Below are positions 8,130-16,518 of a stretch of DNA of 58,020 bases, in pieces (position 1 is the stretch's first letter; the number at the start of each line of letters is the position of its first letter). The DNA is taken from the NCBI GenBank assembly GCA_903917735.1, contig CAIXBR010000105.1, forward strand, positions 1 through 58,020, written 5' to 3'. The stretch is from an uncultured Elusimicrobia bacterium (GTDB lineage Bacteria > Elusimicrobiota > Elusimicrobia > Elusimicrobiales > UBA9959). Below the pieces are notes generated by a model. That model worked only from the letters and a program-made list of their open reading frames with translations, did no database searches and was not told where the DNA came from. The translations under genes were made by a program, and so were the position numbers.

Positions 8130-11100
8130 ATGTTCCAGCGGGCAAAAACACTGATCGCCGCTGCCTTCTGCCTTTTGGCAGCGGCCGTTTCCGCACAGGC
8201 CACGGACCTGGCACCCTATATTTCGCAGGCCAGCACCGGCAGCGCCACCTTCGCCTGGGCCAATCCCGGGGGGCCGTACACCGCGGTTCTTTCCACTTCG
8301 CCGGCGTTCAACGGGCAGGGTGATACGACAGCGGCATTCTCCGCCCCCCCAGCCAACTACCCGGCGCTGGCCCCGAACACCACCTACTATTTCAAGGTCA
8401 AAATTTCCCTTGAAGCGGCGTATTCCGTCTCCAGTCCCACCGCTACCTGGGTGGTTGCGCCTACCGGCCTTTATTCCATCTCCAGCTTCTTTACCGCCGA
8501 CTCCTCGGGTACGGCCGGGGTCAGCGTCGGCTGGAGCGTGAACGGCAACCCGGCCTGGACGGCTTACGACCTGCAGTACTCCAAATTTCCCGGCTTCAGC
8601 CCGTACGCGGTTTCGCAGAAGAATTACCCCCCAGTAATTATGGGCGGGCTTGACGCTAATACTACCTACTACTTTAAAGTCAGGGCCCGCGGAGTTTCAG
8701 GCAACACAACGGATTATACCGCGGGACTTTCCACCGGCACACTGGCGCTCACGCTCAGCAACCTCTCCGACTCCGTATACGAGACCAGCGCCACGGTCAA
8801 GTGGAAGCCGGTCAACGGCGCCACCCAGCCGGAGAGCTGCGAGGGTTACCGGCTTACGCTTTCCACTTCGGAACTGCTCAACCCCGTCTATCTGCCCTGG
8901 GAAACATCCGCAGTCGACACTTCGTTGACCATCCTTTCCCCGCTTTTGCGCAATACCACCTACTACTACAAGACCGGCTCCCTTAACTGGTATGGCGCTG
9001 CGAATACAGGCGATATACGCTATTTCACCACACTAGCCGCTATGCCGCAGAACCTGTCGCGCCTGGCCGTAGCGGACGGTTCGGCGACTCTTGGCTGGAC
9101 GGCGCTCCCCGGCTCCCCGGTGGCGGCTTCGGCCCTCGGCTACAGGCTCGAGGCCTCCACCGGCAATTTCTCCGGGGATACGGTTACTCTTTCCTCCACC
9201 GCGTACGGGGTAAGCCGCAGTACGCTGACCATAACCACGCTGGACCCGAATACCACCTATTATTTCAGGACCTCTTCGCTGAACACCGCCTACATTCCCA
9301 ACTACAGCGCCTCGCAGTCTTCGGTAACGCTGGCGCTGCCGCTTTCACAGGATCTGGTCAGCGCGGCGCCGTCGGCGCAGTCTATTACGGTCTCTTTTTT
9401 TCCATTCGATGTTTCCCCCCAGGCTTTCTCCTGCGAAGGCTACAGGCTGGAAGGCTCGACCGGAGCTTTCGGCGGCTCCGCGCCGGTCTTCTCCTCCGTT
9501 ACCTCCGACAACCAGACGAACTCGCTGACGCTCACGGGCCTGGCCCCCAACAATGTGTACAAGCTGCGTATCGCCACCCTTAACTGGGAGCGGACGCCGG
9601 ATTATACCGTGCTGCCGTCCACCCGCACGGGCTTCCCCGGCTACCTTACCGATGTTAAACTGAAGGATGTCTGGAGCTCCAGCGCGGCCGTAAGCTTTAC
9701 CCCGGGTATAGCCGTCGAGGCGCACGTGGCCCAGGCCTCCGTGGACCGTTTTTTTGAAGGTCCCGCCATAACCTCGTCTACCCCGGACCATTCCGCCACG
9801 GGGCTTGTTATTTCCGGCCTGGACCCCAACACGACCTATTACTATAGGGTCGGGGCGCTGTACAACGGCGCTACCATCTACACCAATACTACCCCCGATA
9901 TGCGCCAGACGCTGCCGATCCTTGTGCCCGCTATCGGAGTAAGCTACGCTTTTTCCTCAACTGTTACTTTGTCCTGGACTACCCTCTTCCCTTCGCCGCA
10001 AAACGTCACAGCGGAGGGCTACCTGCTCGAGGCTTCCTCCGCGCCTGATTTCGGGACGGTACTGGCCTCCTCGCGCACCTACAACATAAACCTGGACCGC
10101 TTGTCCATAGGCGGTCTGACCCCCAATACCAGCTATTATTTCCGCAACGGCACGTTCAACCAGCAGGGCTACACCAACTATACTGCGGTGCAGACCACCT
10201 CCACCCTTGCCAACCAGCCGGGGCCGCAGCCATTCGGCCTTACACCAGCCTCCATAACGCTGACCTGGCTTAAGAACCTGAACCCTGCGGACACCCGCTA
10301 CCTTGTAGAGATGGCGGACAACCCGTCGTTCAGTCCGGCGCTGCCTTCTTCCACTACCGTGCTTCTTTCCTCCACTTTTTACGGCCTGTTGCCCAACACC
10401 ACCTACTATTCGCGCGTCACGGCCATAAACCGCCTTGACCGGACGTCCCCGGCGATCGACTTTCCCCCCATGGCCACCGGCGCCTATGACCCCGGCCCCG
10501 ACAACTCCTCGGGAATAGGCGTAACAGGTCTTACGGCCAAATGGCTGGCTAATTCAAACACTCCTTTGATCACTAATTACCGCGTAGAGATCTCCTCCAG
10601 GTCCGACTTCTCCGGCCTTGTGCTCTCTTCGGTGACCATGAACCTTTTCGCCTCTTTTGAAGGGCTTGTCTCTAATGCCAGCTACTACATGCGGGTTTCA
10701 GCCCTTAACCTGAGCGGCGTGCCCACACTGCCGCCGGTCCCGCTGGACTCCCCCCTCACCTTTCCGGCCACGGCCTACATCCTGCCCCCGGAGAACACCT
10801 TTTCCGGGTTCATGACAGACGGCTTTTCAGTGGCCTGGGCGGCGAACGGCAATTCCTCGTCCACGGTCTATAATGTGCGCGCGTCTACCGCTCCGGATTT
10901 CTCGGTCATCAACTCCTCCCTGTCGGCGCGCGGAGACACCTGCATTTTGAAGGACCTGCTGATAAACACCACCTATTGGGTGCAGGTGCAGGCGGTGGGC
11001 CAGGGCGGGGCGCTTTCGGCTTACGAAACGGCCGGCAACGCGTGCACACTGCTCTCCTCCCAACTGAGCGCCATCGCCTTGCAGGACAACACCATTTCGC

Positions 11101-11765
11101 TCGGGACTTCGTACGGCGTTATTTCCGTGCTGCTGCCGCATGGCTCTATAGGCGGGTCCGCTTATCTGACGCTGACCCCCTCCACGTTCACTCTGCCGGC
11201 GCCGCTGTCGGCCGTCTCCAAACTAACGCCTACCGGGGTAGGCCTGGTGGTCACCTATTTCCCGCGCATGCTGATACTTAACGCCATAACGATAACCCTG
11301 CCGTACAGGATAGCGGACCTGCCGCTCGCCATGCGCGCGGATAGGTCCAAATTGATATTGGCCCTTTTCGACGAGACGCACGCCATCTGGGTGCCGCTCC
11401 CCTCGGTTTCCGACACCGCCAATAACAGGGTAATAGCGCAGACCTGGCACCTGTCCACTTTCCAGATAATGCAGACCCAGCCGGAAGCGGGGCTTTCCGA
11501 AGTTAAGATCTACCCGAACCCGTACATGCCCAACTCGGTCTCGGACGTGATGCATTTTACCAACATGACACCTTACGCCAAAGTAAAAATATACACCTTC
11601 ACGGGAGAACTGCTGCGCGAGATACGGGCCGACGTGAACGGCATGGCGCGCTGGGACGGACTGAACGACGCCGGCCGCAAAGTGGCCAGCGGTGTATACA
11701 TAGCCTTCATACAGGCACAGAACAAAAAAACCGGAAAGAGCTTCAAGATAGCGTTGGAACGGTAG
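8130..11765 (+). CDS. Large secreted protein with ten fibronectin type III-like repeats and a FlgD-like C-terminal cap
   Basis: The 1,211-residue protein has a signal peptide (ending AVSAQA). Ten repeats follow, about 95 residues apart, each ending in a motif like LDPNTTYYFKVxxL (near residues 86, 178, 277, 374, 473, 568, 665, 755, 845 and 945); the fifth is degenerate (APNNVYKLRIATLN). A ZU5-like stretch follows, then a C-terminal module VKIYPNPYMPN…KVKIYTFTGELLREI…GRKVASGVYIA. This module is the FlgD/type-A sorting-like Ig fold common at the C-termini of surface proteins in Bacteroidota and related phyla. It is probably exported to the cell surface as an adhesin or scaffold. The PorV-like gene 29 bases downstream is probably co-transcribed, and PorV-type barrels are associated with exporting such proteins in type IX systems. 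No catalytic domain seen. Confidence 0.85.
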   Translation: MFQRAKTLIAAAFCLLAAAVSAQATDLAPYISQASTGSATFAWANPGGPYTAVLSTSPAFNGQGDTTAAFSAPPANYPALAPNTTYYFKVKISLEAAYSVSSPTATWVVAPTGLYSISSFFTADSSGTAGVSVGWSVNGNPAWTAYDLQYSKFPGFSPYAVSQKNYPPVIMGGLDANTTYYFKVRARGVSGNTTDYTAGLSTGTLALTLSNLSDSVYETSATVKWKPVNGATQPESCEGYRLTLSTSELLNPVYLPWETSAVDTSLTILSPLLRNTTYYYKTGSLNWYGAANTGDIRYFTTLAAMPQNLSRLAVADGSATLGWTALPGSPVAASALGYRLEASTGNFSGDTVTLSSTAYGVSRSTLTITTLDPNTTYYFRTSSLNTAYIPNYSASQSSVTLALPLSQDLVSAAPSAQSITVSFFPFDVSPQAFSCEGYRLEGSTGAFGGSAPVFSSVTSDNQTNSLTLTGLAPNNVYKLRIATLNWERTPDYTVLPSTRTGFPGYLTDVKLKDVWSSSAAVSFTPGIAVEAHVAQASVDRFFEGPAITSSTPDHSATGLVISGLDPNTTYYYRVGALYNGATIYTNTTPDMRQTLPILVPAIGVSYAFSSTVTLSWTTLFPSPQNVTAEGYLLEASSAPDFGTVLASSRTYNINLDRLSIGGLTPNTSYYFRNGTFNQQGYTNYTAVQTTSTLANQPGPQPFGLTPASITLTWLKNLNPADTRYLVEMADNPSFSPALPSSTTVLLSSTFYGLLPNTTYYSRVTAINRLDRTSPAIDFPPMATGAYDPGPDNSSGIGVTGLTAKWLANSNTPLITNYRVEISSRSDFSGLVLSSVTMNLFASFEGLVSNASYYMRVSALNLSGVPTLPPVPLDSPLTFPATAYILPPENTFSGFMTDGFSVAWAANGNSSSTVYNVRASTAPDFSVINSSLSARGDTCILKDLLINTTYWVQVQAVGQGGALSAYETAGNACTLLSSQLSAIALQDNTISLGTSYGVISVLLPHGSIGGSAYLTLTPSTFTLPAPLSAVSKLTPTGVGLVVTYFPRMLILNAITITLPYRIADLPLAMRADRSKLILALFDETHAIWVPLPSVSDTANNRVIAQTWHLSTFQIMQTQPEAGLSEVKIYPNPYMPNSVSDVMHFTNMTPYAKVKIYTFTGELLREIRADVNGMARWDGLNDAGRKVASGVYIAFIQAQNKKTGKSFKIALER

Positions 11766-11794
11766 GGTTAGAGCGGGAGAGCGGCGGAAGGTTT

Positions 11795-12781
11795 ATGAAA
11801 AAAAAGAAGGGACAAGGCATTCTCAGGGGCGCGGCTTTATTGCCGGTCCTGCTGGCTTACGCCCTGCTGGCCCCGGGGCGGGCGGTCGCGCAGGGCTTTG
11901 ACGCCGCCTCGGCCGGGACCTCTTCCGCGCAATTCCTCAAGATAGCCTCCGGCGCCAGGGGCGCCGCCCTCGGCGAAGCCTATTCGGCGCTGGCCAACGA
12001 CGCTTTCGCGCTGGATTGGAACCCGGCCGGGCTGATCTACGTAAAAAATAATTCCATGGCCTTCATGCACTCCCCCTACCTGGCCGACACTTACGCCGAC
12101 TATTTCGCCTACGCCGAGACCGCCGGAGATGTCGGGGCCTGGGGCGTTTCGTTCAAATACATGAATTTCGGCAAGATAGCCCGGACCGACTCCAGCGGCC
12201 TGGAGTCGAGCGACTTCACGCCTTACGATACCGCCATTAACGTGGGGTTCGCCTGCTATATCACGGGGTTCAACAAGGATCCCGAAGAGCGTTTTGTGCT
12301 GGGGGCCACCGGCAAATTCGTCCGGTCTAAAATAACAGCCTCTGACAACACCGTCTCCGCCGACATAGGCCTGATAATGCCGTACATGTTCGACAACCGC
12401 TTCCGTATGAGCCTGGCGGCGCAGAACATAATGGGCACTCTTCGCTACGACAAAGAGGAAGCCCCGCTGCCCCTCATCTTAAGGCTGGGCAGCGCGACCA
12501 GGCTTACTGATTATTTTACTATTACAGCGGATATAACGGCGGCCCGGGATAACCTCCCCTATCTCGCAATGGGCGGGGAGCTCAAGCTGCCTGTCCGTGC
12601 GGATATGGATATATTTTTGAGGACCGGCTTTAACACAAGAGCCATCTCCGCCATGGGCGGGACCCACAACATCACCTTCGGCGCAGGGATACGCTATACG
12701 GATTACTGCCTGGACTACGCTTTCTCGCCGTTCGGCGACCTGGGCTCGGTACACCGCATTTCAGCTACCCTAACCTTCTAA
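11795..12781 (+). CDS. PorV/PorQ-like (UPF0164-type) outer-membrane beta-barrel protein
   Basis: The 328-residue protein has a signal peptide (ending GRAVAQ). The mature start reads TSSAQFLKIASGARGAALGEAYSALANDAFALDWNPAGL in outline (short piece: SGARGAALGEAYSALANDA), the hallmark of PorV/PorQ and UPF0164 barrels. The rest alternates polar and hydrophobic residues and ends in an aromatic residue (SATLTF), as outer-membrane barrels do. In Bacteroidota, PorV shuttles type IX substrates. Here the partner would be the FlgD-capped protein encoded just upstream. GGAAGG ribosome site. No other type IX component is visible in the window, so the secretion role is inference. Confidence 0.8.
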   Translation: MKKKKGQGILRGAALLPVLLAYALLAPGRAVAQGFDAASAGTSSAQFLKIASGARGAALGEAYSALANDAFALDWNPAGLIYVKNNSMAFMHSPYLADTYADYFAYAETAGDVGAWGVSFKYMNFGKIARTDSSGLESSDFTPYDTAINVGFACYITGFNKDPEERFVLGATGKFVRSKITASDNTVSADIGLIMPYMFDNRFRMSLAAQNIMGTLRYDKEEAPLPLILRLGSATRLTDYFTITADITAARDNLPYLAMGGELKLPVRADMDIFLRTGFNTRAISAMGGTHNITFGAGIRYTDYCLDYAFSPFGDLGSVHRISATLTF

Positions 12782-12801
12782 TACAATTCAGCGCCGCGGG
12801 G

Positions 12802-14079
12802 TCAAGGCTCCGGGCTTTCCTGAACCCGGACCGTCTGGCCCGCCGCATCCCTTTTCGCCGTAAGCGGGAAAGACATAGCGAGCCACGCCCCGGAGAATAC
12901 CACGCCCAGCGCCGGATAGAAGCCCGGCGCTATGGCCCCCAGTGTCTTCAGCCCGGAAACCCACGTGGCCGTGAGCCCCTTCGCGAAGCGGTAGGTGAAC
13001 GCGTCCGCCACCTGCTTTGCGCGGTAGCGGGTATCGTAGGAGAACGGGATATACAGCGTTTCCTTGGAAGCCCTGAAGATGGAATAATCCATGCCCTTGA
13101 ACAGCAGGAAGGCCGCCGAAGCCAGCCCCAGCGTGGGATAGACCAGCATCAGCATGCAGGTAACTATGTGTACCGCCGGAATGGAGGCAAGTATCCCCCG
13201 CCGCGGGATGTAGCGCAGCAGCAGCGGCGTCAGCAGGAACTGCATGGAGAACGAAAAGATATTCACCTTCATCCAGAAATTGCCTAGATAGGCCGTGCGC
13301 GCGTCCATGAAAGGCACGAAATCCTGTACCAGCTGGGTAAAGCGGAAATCCAGCGCCGTGGCCACCACCTGCGCCGCGAAGATGATGAACGCGATGAACA
13401 GCACCGTGCGGTTCTCGGTCAGTATGCTCAAATGCAGATGCCCTTTTTTGCCGCCGGCCTCGTCCTCGGAAGGTTTAGGCTCGCCCGCGTTATCGTAGCC
13501 TATCCAGAACAGCGCTGCGGCCGGCAGTATTATTACGCCGGCAAAAAGCAGGAAGGTCTGCGTGCCGAGCCCCACGGCGAAGCGTCCCAGCAGCCAGCCG
13601 CCCACCAGGGAACCGAGGGCGCCCAGGCCCGCCACCGGGCCGTTGAACACCTTACCCTCCTCGTCCTTCAGCACGCTGTTTATGAACGACCAGTACTGCT
13701 CCGAGATCACCACCACGTAGGACTCTTTGAAGACCAGCAGCAGGAAAGCCAGCCACTTGCCGGCGCGCCCCAGCAGCAGCCAGGCTAGCAGGAAGAAAGC
13801 CGCGCTGCCGAGCATGGAAACGGCCATGGCCTTTTTTGCGCCCACAGAGGAGAGCAGGCGGCCGTAGCCGTAGATCATGGCCGCCATCATAAAAGGCACG
13901 CAGGCTATGGCGTAAGGTTTGGCCCCCGCGCCGAACTGGTCCATAAAGATGGATTCCGCCGGAGAACGGACGAACTCGTAGCCGCAGAAGAGGAACATGG
14001 CGGAAAGCCCGGCCAGGAACACCGCCCCGGCCACGTGCCGGCCTCTTTCAGTTTTAAGCGCAGCGAGAAGTGTAGGCAT
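12802..14079 (-). CDS. Nucleotide-carrier-like (Npt/AAA family) or MFS transporter
   Basis: The 425-residue protein has about 12 hydrophobic segments. Its late segment reads RASKETLYIPFSYDTRYRAK followed by QVADAFTYRFAKGL. This resembles the conserved region of bacterial/plastid ATP:ADP antiporters (Npt/Tlc: KEmLfvPxxxxxRykaKxxiDvvxxRxGk). The early YEFVRSPAESIFMDQFGAGA segment also fits. Such carriers are best known in intracellular bacteria, but MFS relatives occur elsewhere, so substrate cannot be named. No Shine-Dalgarno is obvious; the 85-base gap on its upstream side holds an inverted repeat. Confidence 0.65.
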   Translation of the reverse strand: MPTLLAALKTERGRHVAGAVFLAGLSAMFLFCGYEFVRSPAESIFMDQFGAGAKPYAIACVPFMMAAMIYGYGRLLSSVGAKKAMAVSMLGSAAFFLLAWLLLGRAGKWLAFLLLVFKESYVVVISEQYWSFINSVLKDEEGKVFNGPVAGLGALGSLVGGWLLGRFAVGLGTQTFLLFAGVIILPAAALFWIGYDNAGEPKPSEDEAGGKKGHLHLSILTENRTVLFIAFIIFAAQVVATALDFRFTQLVQDFVPFMDARTAYLGNFWMKVNIFSFSMQFLLTPLLLRYIPRRGILASIPAVHIVTCMLMLVYPTLGLASAAFLLFKGMDYSIFRASKETLYIPFSYDTRYRAKQVADAFTYRFAKGLTATWVSGLKTLGAIAPGFYPALGVVFSGAWLAMSFPLTAKRDAAGQTVRVQESPEP

Positions 14080-14099
14080 AGTTGGATGTCGGGCTGTTT

Positions 14100-14154
14100 G
14101 ACGGATAGACAGTTAGACGGTCATGAGGTCTGCAGCTCCGACCGGCTATCCGTC
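14100..14154. repeat. Inverted repeat upstream of the transporter gene
   Basis: GACGGATAG (14100-14108) and CTATCCGTC (14146-14154) are perfect 9-bp inverted arms separated by 37 bases. They lie between two minus-strand genes, with no T-run, so this is more likely a regulatory or RNA structure than a terminator. Confidence 0.4.
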
Positions 14155-14164
14155 CAGCTGCATT

Positions 14165-15367
14165 TTAGTACTTGAACTGTCCTTTTTCGTAGATCGTTAC
14201 TTTTTTTCCGTTCTTAAGCGTGGCGGTAACTTTCTTGTCCTCGGTGTTCACCAGGTCCCAGTGCACGCTCGAACTGTTGTATCCCAGTTTTTCCCTCAGC
14301 GCGGGGGTGAGCTTGGCAATACTCCCGGTAAAAGTATCGGAGTAGGAGAAGCCCACGGCAATATGGCAGTTGCCGTATTTGCCGCCATGGTTCTCGTCGA
14401 ACAGCGTGTCGGCCATGAACTTGTCTATCTTGGAGAACCGGGTGTCGGTAAGGGAGAATTCCCCCACCTGGCTGGCGCCCTTGTCCCGGGCCAGCGTGCC
14501 CTTCACGTACCTTTCACCCTTCCCGGCGGTTATCTTCACGGCGCGGCCTTCCTTGAACTCAAGGCGCACGCCTTCAACGTAATTCCCTTCCTTGAAGGAA
14601 GGGAGATTGGCGTAATAGACGCCCCTGGTGCCGCGCCAGTCCGGGGAGGTGAAGACCTCGAAGCTGGGGATATTCTGGCCGCTGACTCCGAGGAACTGCC
14701 TCTTCTCCCCCAGCCTGACCTCGAGGTCCATGGACTTGGACTCGGTCCTTATGGTGTCGATGTTCAGCGAAGCCAGCCATTTTTTTATCTTGCCGCTGCT
14801 GCGGAAGATCTCTTCCCATTTCTTCGTCGGATCTTTTTCGTCCAGGAAACAGGCTTTAACTATCTGCCGGGAATACTCCTTCAGGGAAAGCCCCGCGTTC
14901 CTGGCCAGTTCCTCCGTCGGATAAGTGCACATGGTCCAGCCGGCCAGACCTTTCTCCTCGTTGCTTATACGGATATTGCGCAGGATGCCTTTGACGTTCG
15001 AGATATCCGAAAGGTTGGACGAGGGAATGCCCTTCAGGTGGGTCAGCGAGGTCGGCGCGTGGATGTATATATCCCCGTTAATGGAATTCCAGAATTCCTT
15101 TTCTCCGGAGAAGATAAAATTCCGCTGCGCCTTGTCGGTCTTGCCATAAAGGTCCAGTTCCATGGCGGGCGTGGGCAGCATCTTGAGCTTAATGTTGAAC
15201 TTAAGTTTTATCAGCCGGCCGTACAGCGCCTCCACCAGGTCCAACGCGGCCGTGTTGAAGCGCAGCTGGATGGTGTCGTGTTTTTTGAACCCGGGACGGG
15301 AAATTTTGAGCCCCCAGATCAGTGCGTCCGCGTATTTTCCAAGCTGTTTTTTAGAGAGTACGCCCAT
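14165..15367 (-). CDS. M29-family metallo-aminopeptidase
   Basis: The 400-residue protein matches the length of AmpS/PepS/aminopeptidase T (about 400-410). The C-terminal half carries the metal-site pattern: GEFSLTDTRFSKIDK (Glu), DENHGGKYGNCHIAVGFSY (His and Tyr), and SSVHWDLVN (His, Asp), ending with NGKKVTIYEKGQF, the family's usual last strand. It removes N-terminal residues from peptides in the cytoplasm (no signal peptide). AGGAGG lies 6 bases before the ATG. Confidence 0.85.
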   Translation of the reverse strand: MGVLSKKQLGKYADALIWGLKISRPGFKKHDTIQLRFNTAALDLVEALYGRLIKLKFNIKLKMLPTPAMELDLYGKTDKAQRNFIFSGEKEFWNSINGDIYIHAPTSLTHLKGIPSSNLSDISNVKGILRNIRISNEEKGLAGWTMCTYPTEELARNAGLSLKEYSRQIVKACFLDEKDPTKKWEEIFRSSGKIKKWLASLNIDTIRTESKSMDLEVRLGEKRQFLGVSGQNIPSFEVFTSPDWRGTRGVYYANLPSFKEGNYVEGVRLEFKEGRAVKITAGKGERYVKGTLARDKGASQVGEFSLTDTRFSKIDKFMADTLFDENHGGKYGNCHIAVGFSYSDTFTGSIAKLTPALREKLGYNSSSVHWDLVNTEDKKVTATLKNGKKVTIYEKGQFKY

Positions 15368-15566
15368 GGCTGGCCTCCTGGCGAAGTAAAGTTGCTGCGA
15401 CTAAATTATATGTAATTGCCGCCTCCCCCACAAAGGTTGTCCCGCGCCGCCAGAGGAAAGCGCGCGCAACGCAGAGAACTGAGGAAAACACGGACCTTAC
15501 GTAATTTTATGCGGGCTTCGAACCCTTCAATCCGCGGTCACGCCGCAAAACAACCGCTCAGAAAGC

Positions 15567-15572
15567 TATAAT
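15567..15572 (+). promoter_or_regulatory. -10 element upstream of the anchored repeat protein
   Basis: A perfect TATAAT lies 60 bases before the start at 15632. No convincing -35 is seen. Confidence 0.4.
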
Positions 15573-15631
15573 TATTGTTCAGCACATCAGGCTTCGCGGG
15601 CTTTTTTAGGCAGGCGCGGCACGGAGGTTTT

Positions 15632-16438
15632 ATGGAAGAAGGGGATAAAGGGAACAGCTGGCTTATCTGGCTTATCATAATTCCTGTTTGCGTGGCGACA
15701 GGAGCACTGCTAACCAAATGGGCTTTACAGCCCGGCAAAGCCGGAACCGCACCCACTGAAAAGCACGCTGAAGCCGTTGCGCCGGCCGCTGCGGCAGTGT
15801 CAGTCAGGGCAGCGCCCGCCATGCCGGCGCCCGCCGCGGACACCTCCGCATCCGACCTGCCGGGCGATGAAGCGACGGGGACGGATACTTCCTCCCTGTG
15901 GGCCAACAAGCCCGCCGCCCCGGCGCATAAAGCCGCGAAAGCCCCGGAGGAGGCGGCCGCGGCCGTCGACCCGAAGGAGGCGAAAAAAAACCAGAAGATG
16001 GGCTTCGTCTACGGAGCCATCAGCAAAGCCGCGGAGAAACTCCTCAACAACCCCAAAGCCTTATCGGCCCTGCTCAATAATGATTACATCGTAAAGGGGT
16101 TCATGTCCAGGGACACTGTAAAAGCCGCTACGGCCAATAGCGCGTCACTGGCCGCTTATATGAAGAACCCTGCCAACCTGTCGCAGTTCATGCAAAAGCC
16201 CGCGGTACAGGGCGGCATCAACGACCCGCAGCTGGTTAACGCCGTGGCCTCGAGCAAGCTAGCTGGAGCCCTTCTGGACACGCCCGGGGGAAGGGCCCTT
16301 CTTAACGACCCGGCCGCCATCGCCGGCATCGTACAGAGCAACCCGGAAATAGTCTCCGTGCTCACCAATCCGACCATACTTAACGCCCTTATGCAGAACC
16401 CGAAGACGGCCGGCATAGTGGGACAGCTGAACCATTAA
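15632..16438 (+). CDS. Membrane-anchored protein with STI1-like helical repeats, function unknown
   Basis: 268 residues from the ATG preceded by GGAGG; the open frame extends 19 codons further upstream without an ATG or ribosome site. A single hydrophobic anchor (WLIWLIIIPVCVATGALL) lies near residues 11-28. An Ala/Pro-rich linker to about 120 follows. The C-terminal 140 residues hold repeated short helices with Asn-Pro turns: LLNNPKALSALL, YMKNPANLSQFM, LLNDPAAIAGIV, NPEIVSVLTNP, ILNALMQNPKT. The pattern resembles STI1/ubiquilin-type NP-helix repeats, which bind hydrophobic peptides in eukaryotic co-chaperones. The similarity is by eye only. It stands alone and may be periplasmic. Confidence 0.7.
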   Translation: MEEGDKGNSWLIWLIIIPVCVATGALLTKWALQPGKAGTAPTEKHAEAVAPAAAAVSVRAAPAMPAPAADTSASDLPGDEATGTDTSSLWANKPAAPAHKAAKAPEEAAAAVDPKEAKKNQKMGFVYGAISKAAEKLLNNPKALSALLNNDYIVKGFMSRDTVKAATANSASLAAYMKNPANLSQFMQKPAVQGGINDPQLVNAVASSKLAGALLDTPGGRALLNDPAAIAGIVQSNPEIVSVLTNPTILNALMQNPKTAGIVGQLNH

Positions 16439-16518
16439 AGACACCACGCTTAGCCGGCGGGCGCAGGGTCTGTTTCGGTTGTCCCGGCGCTGGTGGTCAA
16501 GTTCGCCAGATAGCGCGC

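Noticed and set aside
8130..11765. Asn-x-Thr sites in nearly every fibronectin repeat as glycosylation sequons, near a GT39-like gene
   Set aside because: The Asn sits in the ordinary fibronectin L-x-P-N-T-x-Y motif, so conservation is structural; only some copies have the acidic residue at -2 needed by bacterial oligosaccharyltransferases.
14123..15415. 430-codon plus-strand frame
   Set aside because: Antisense of the M29 aminopeptidase, which has clear family motifs.
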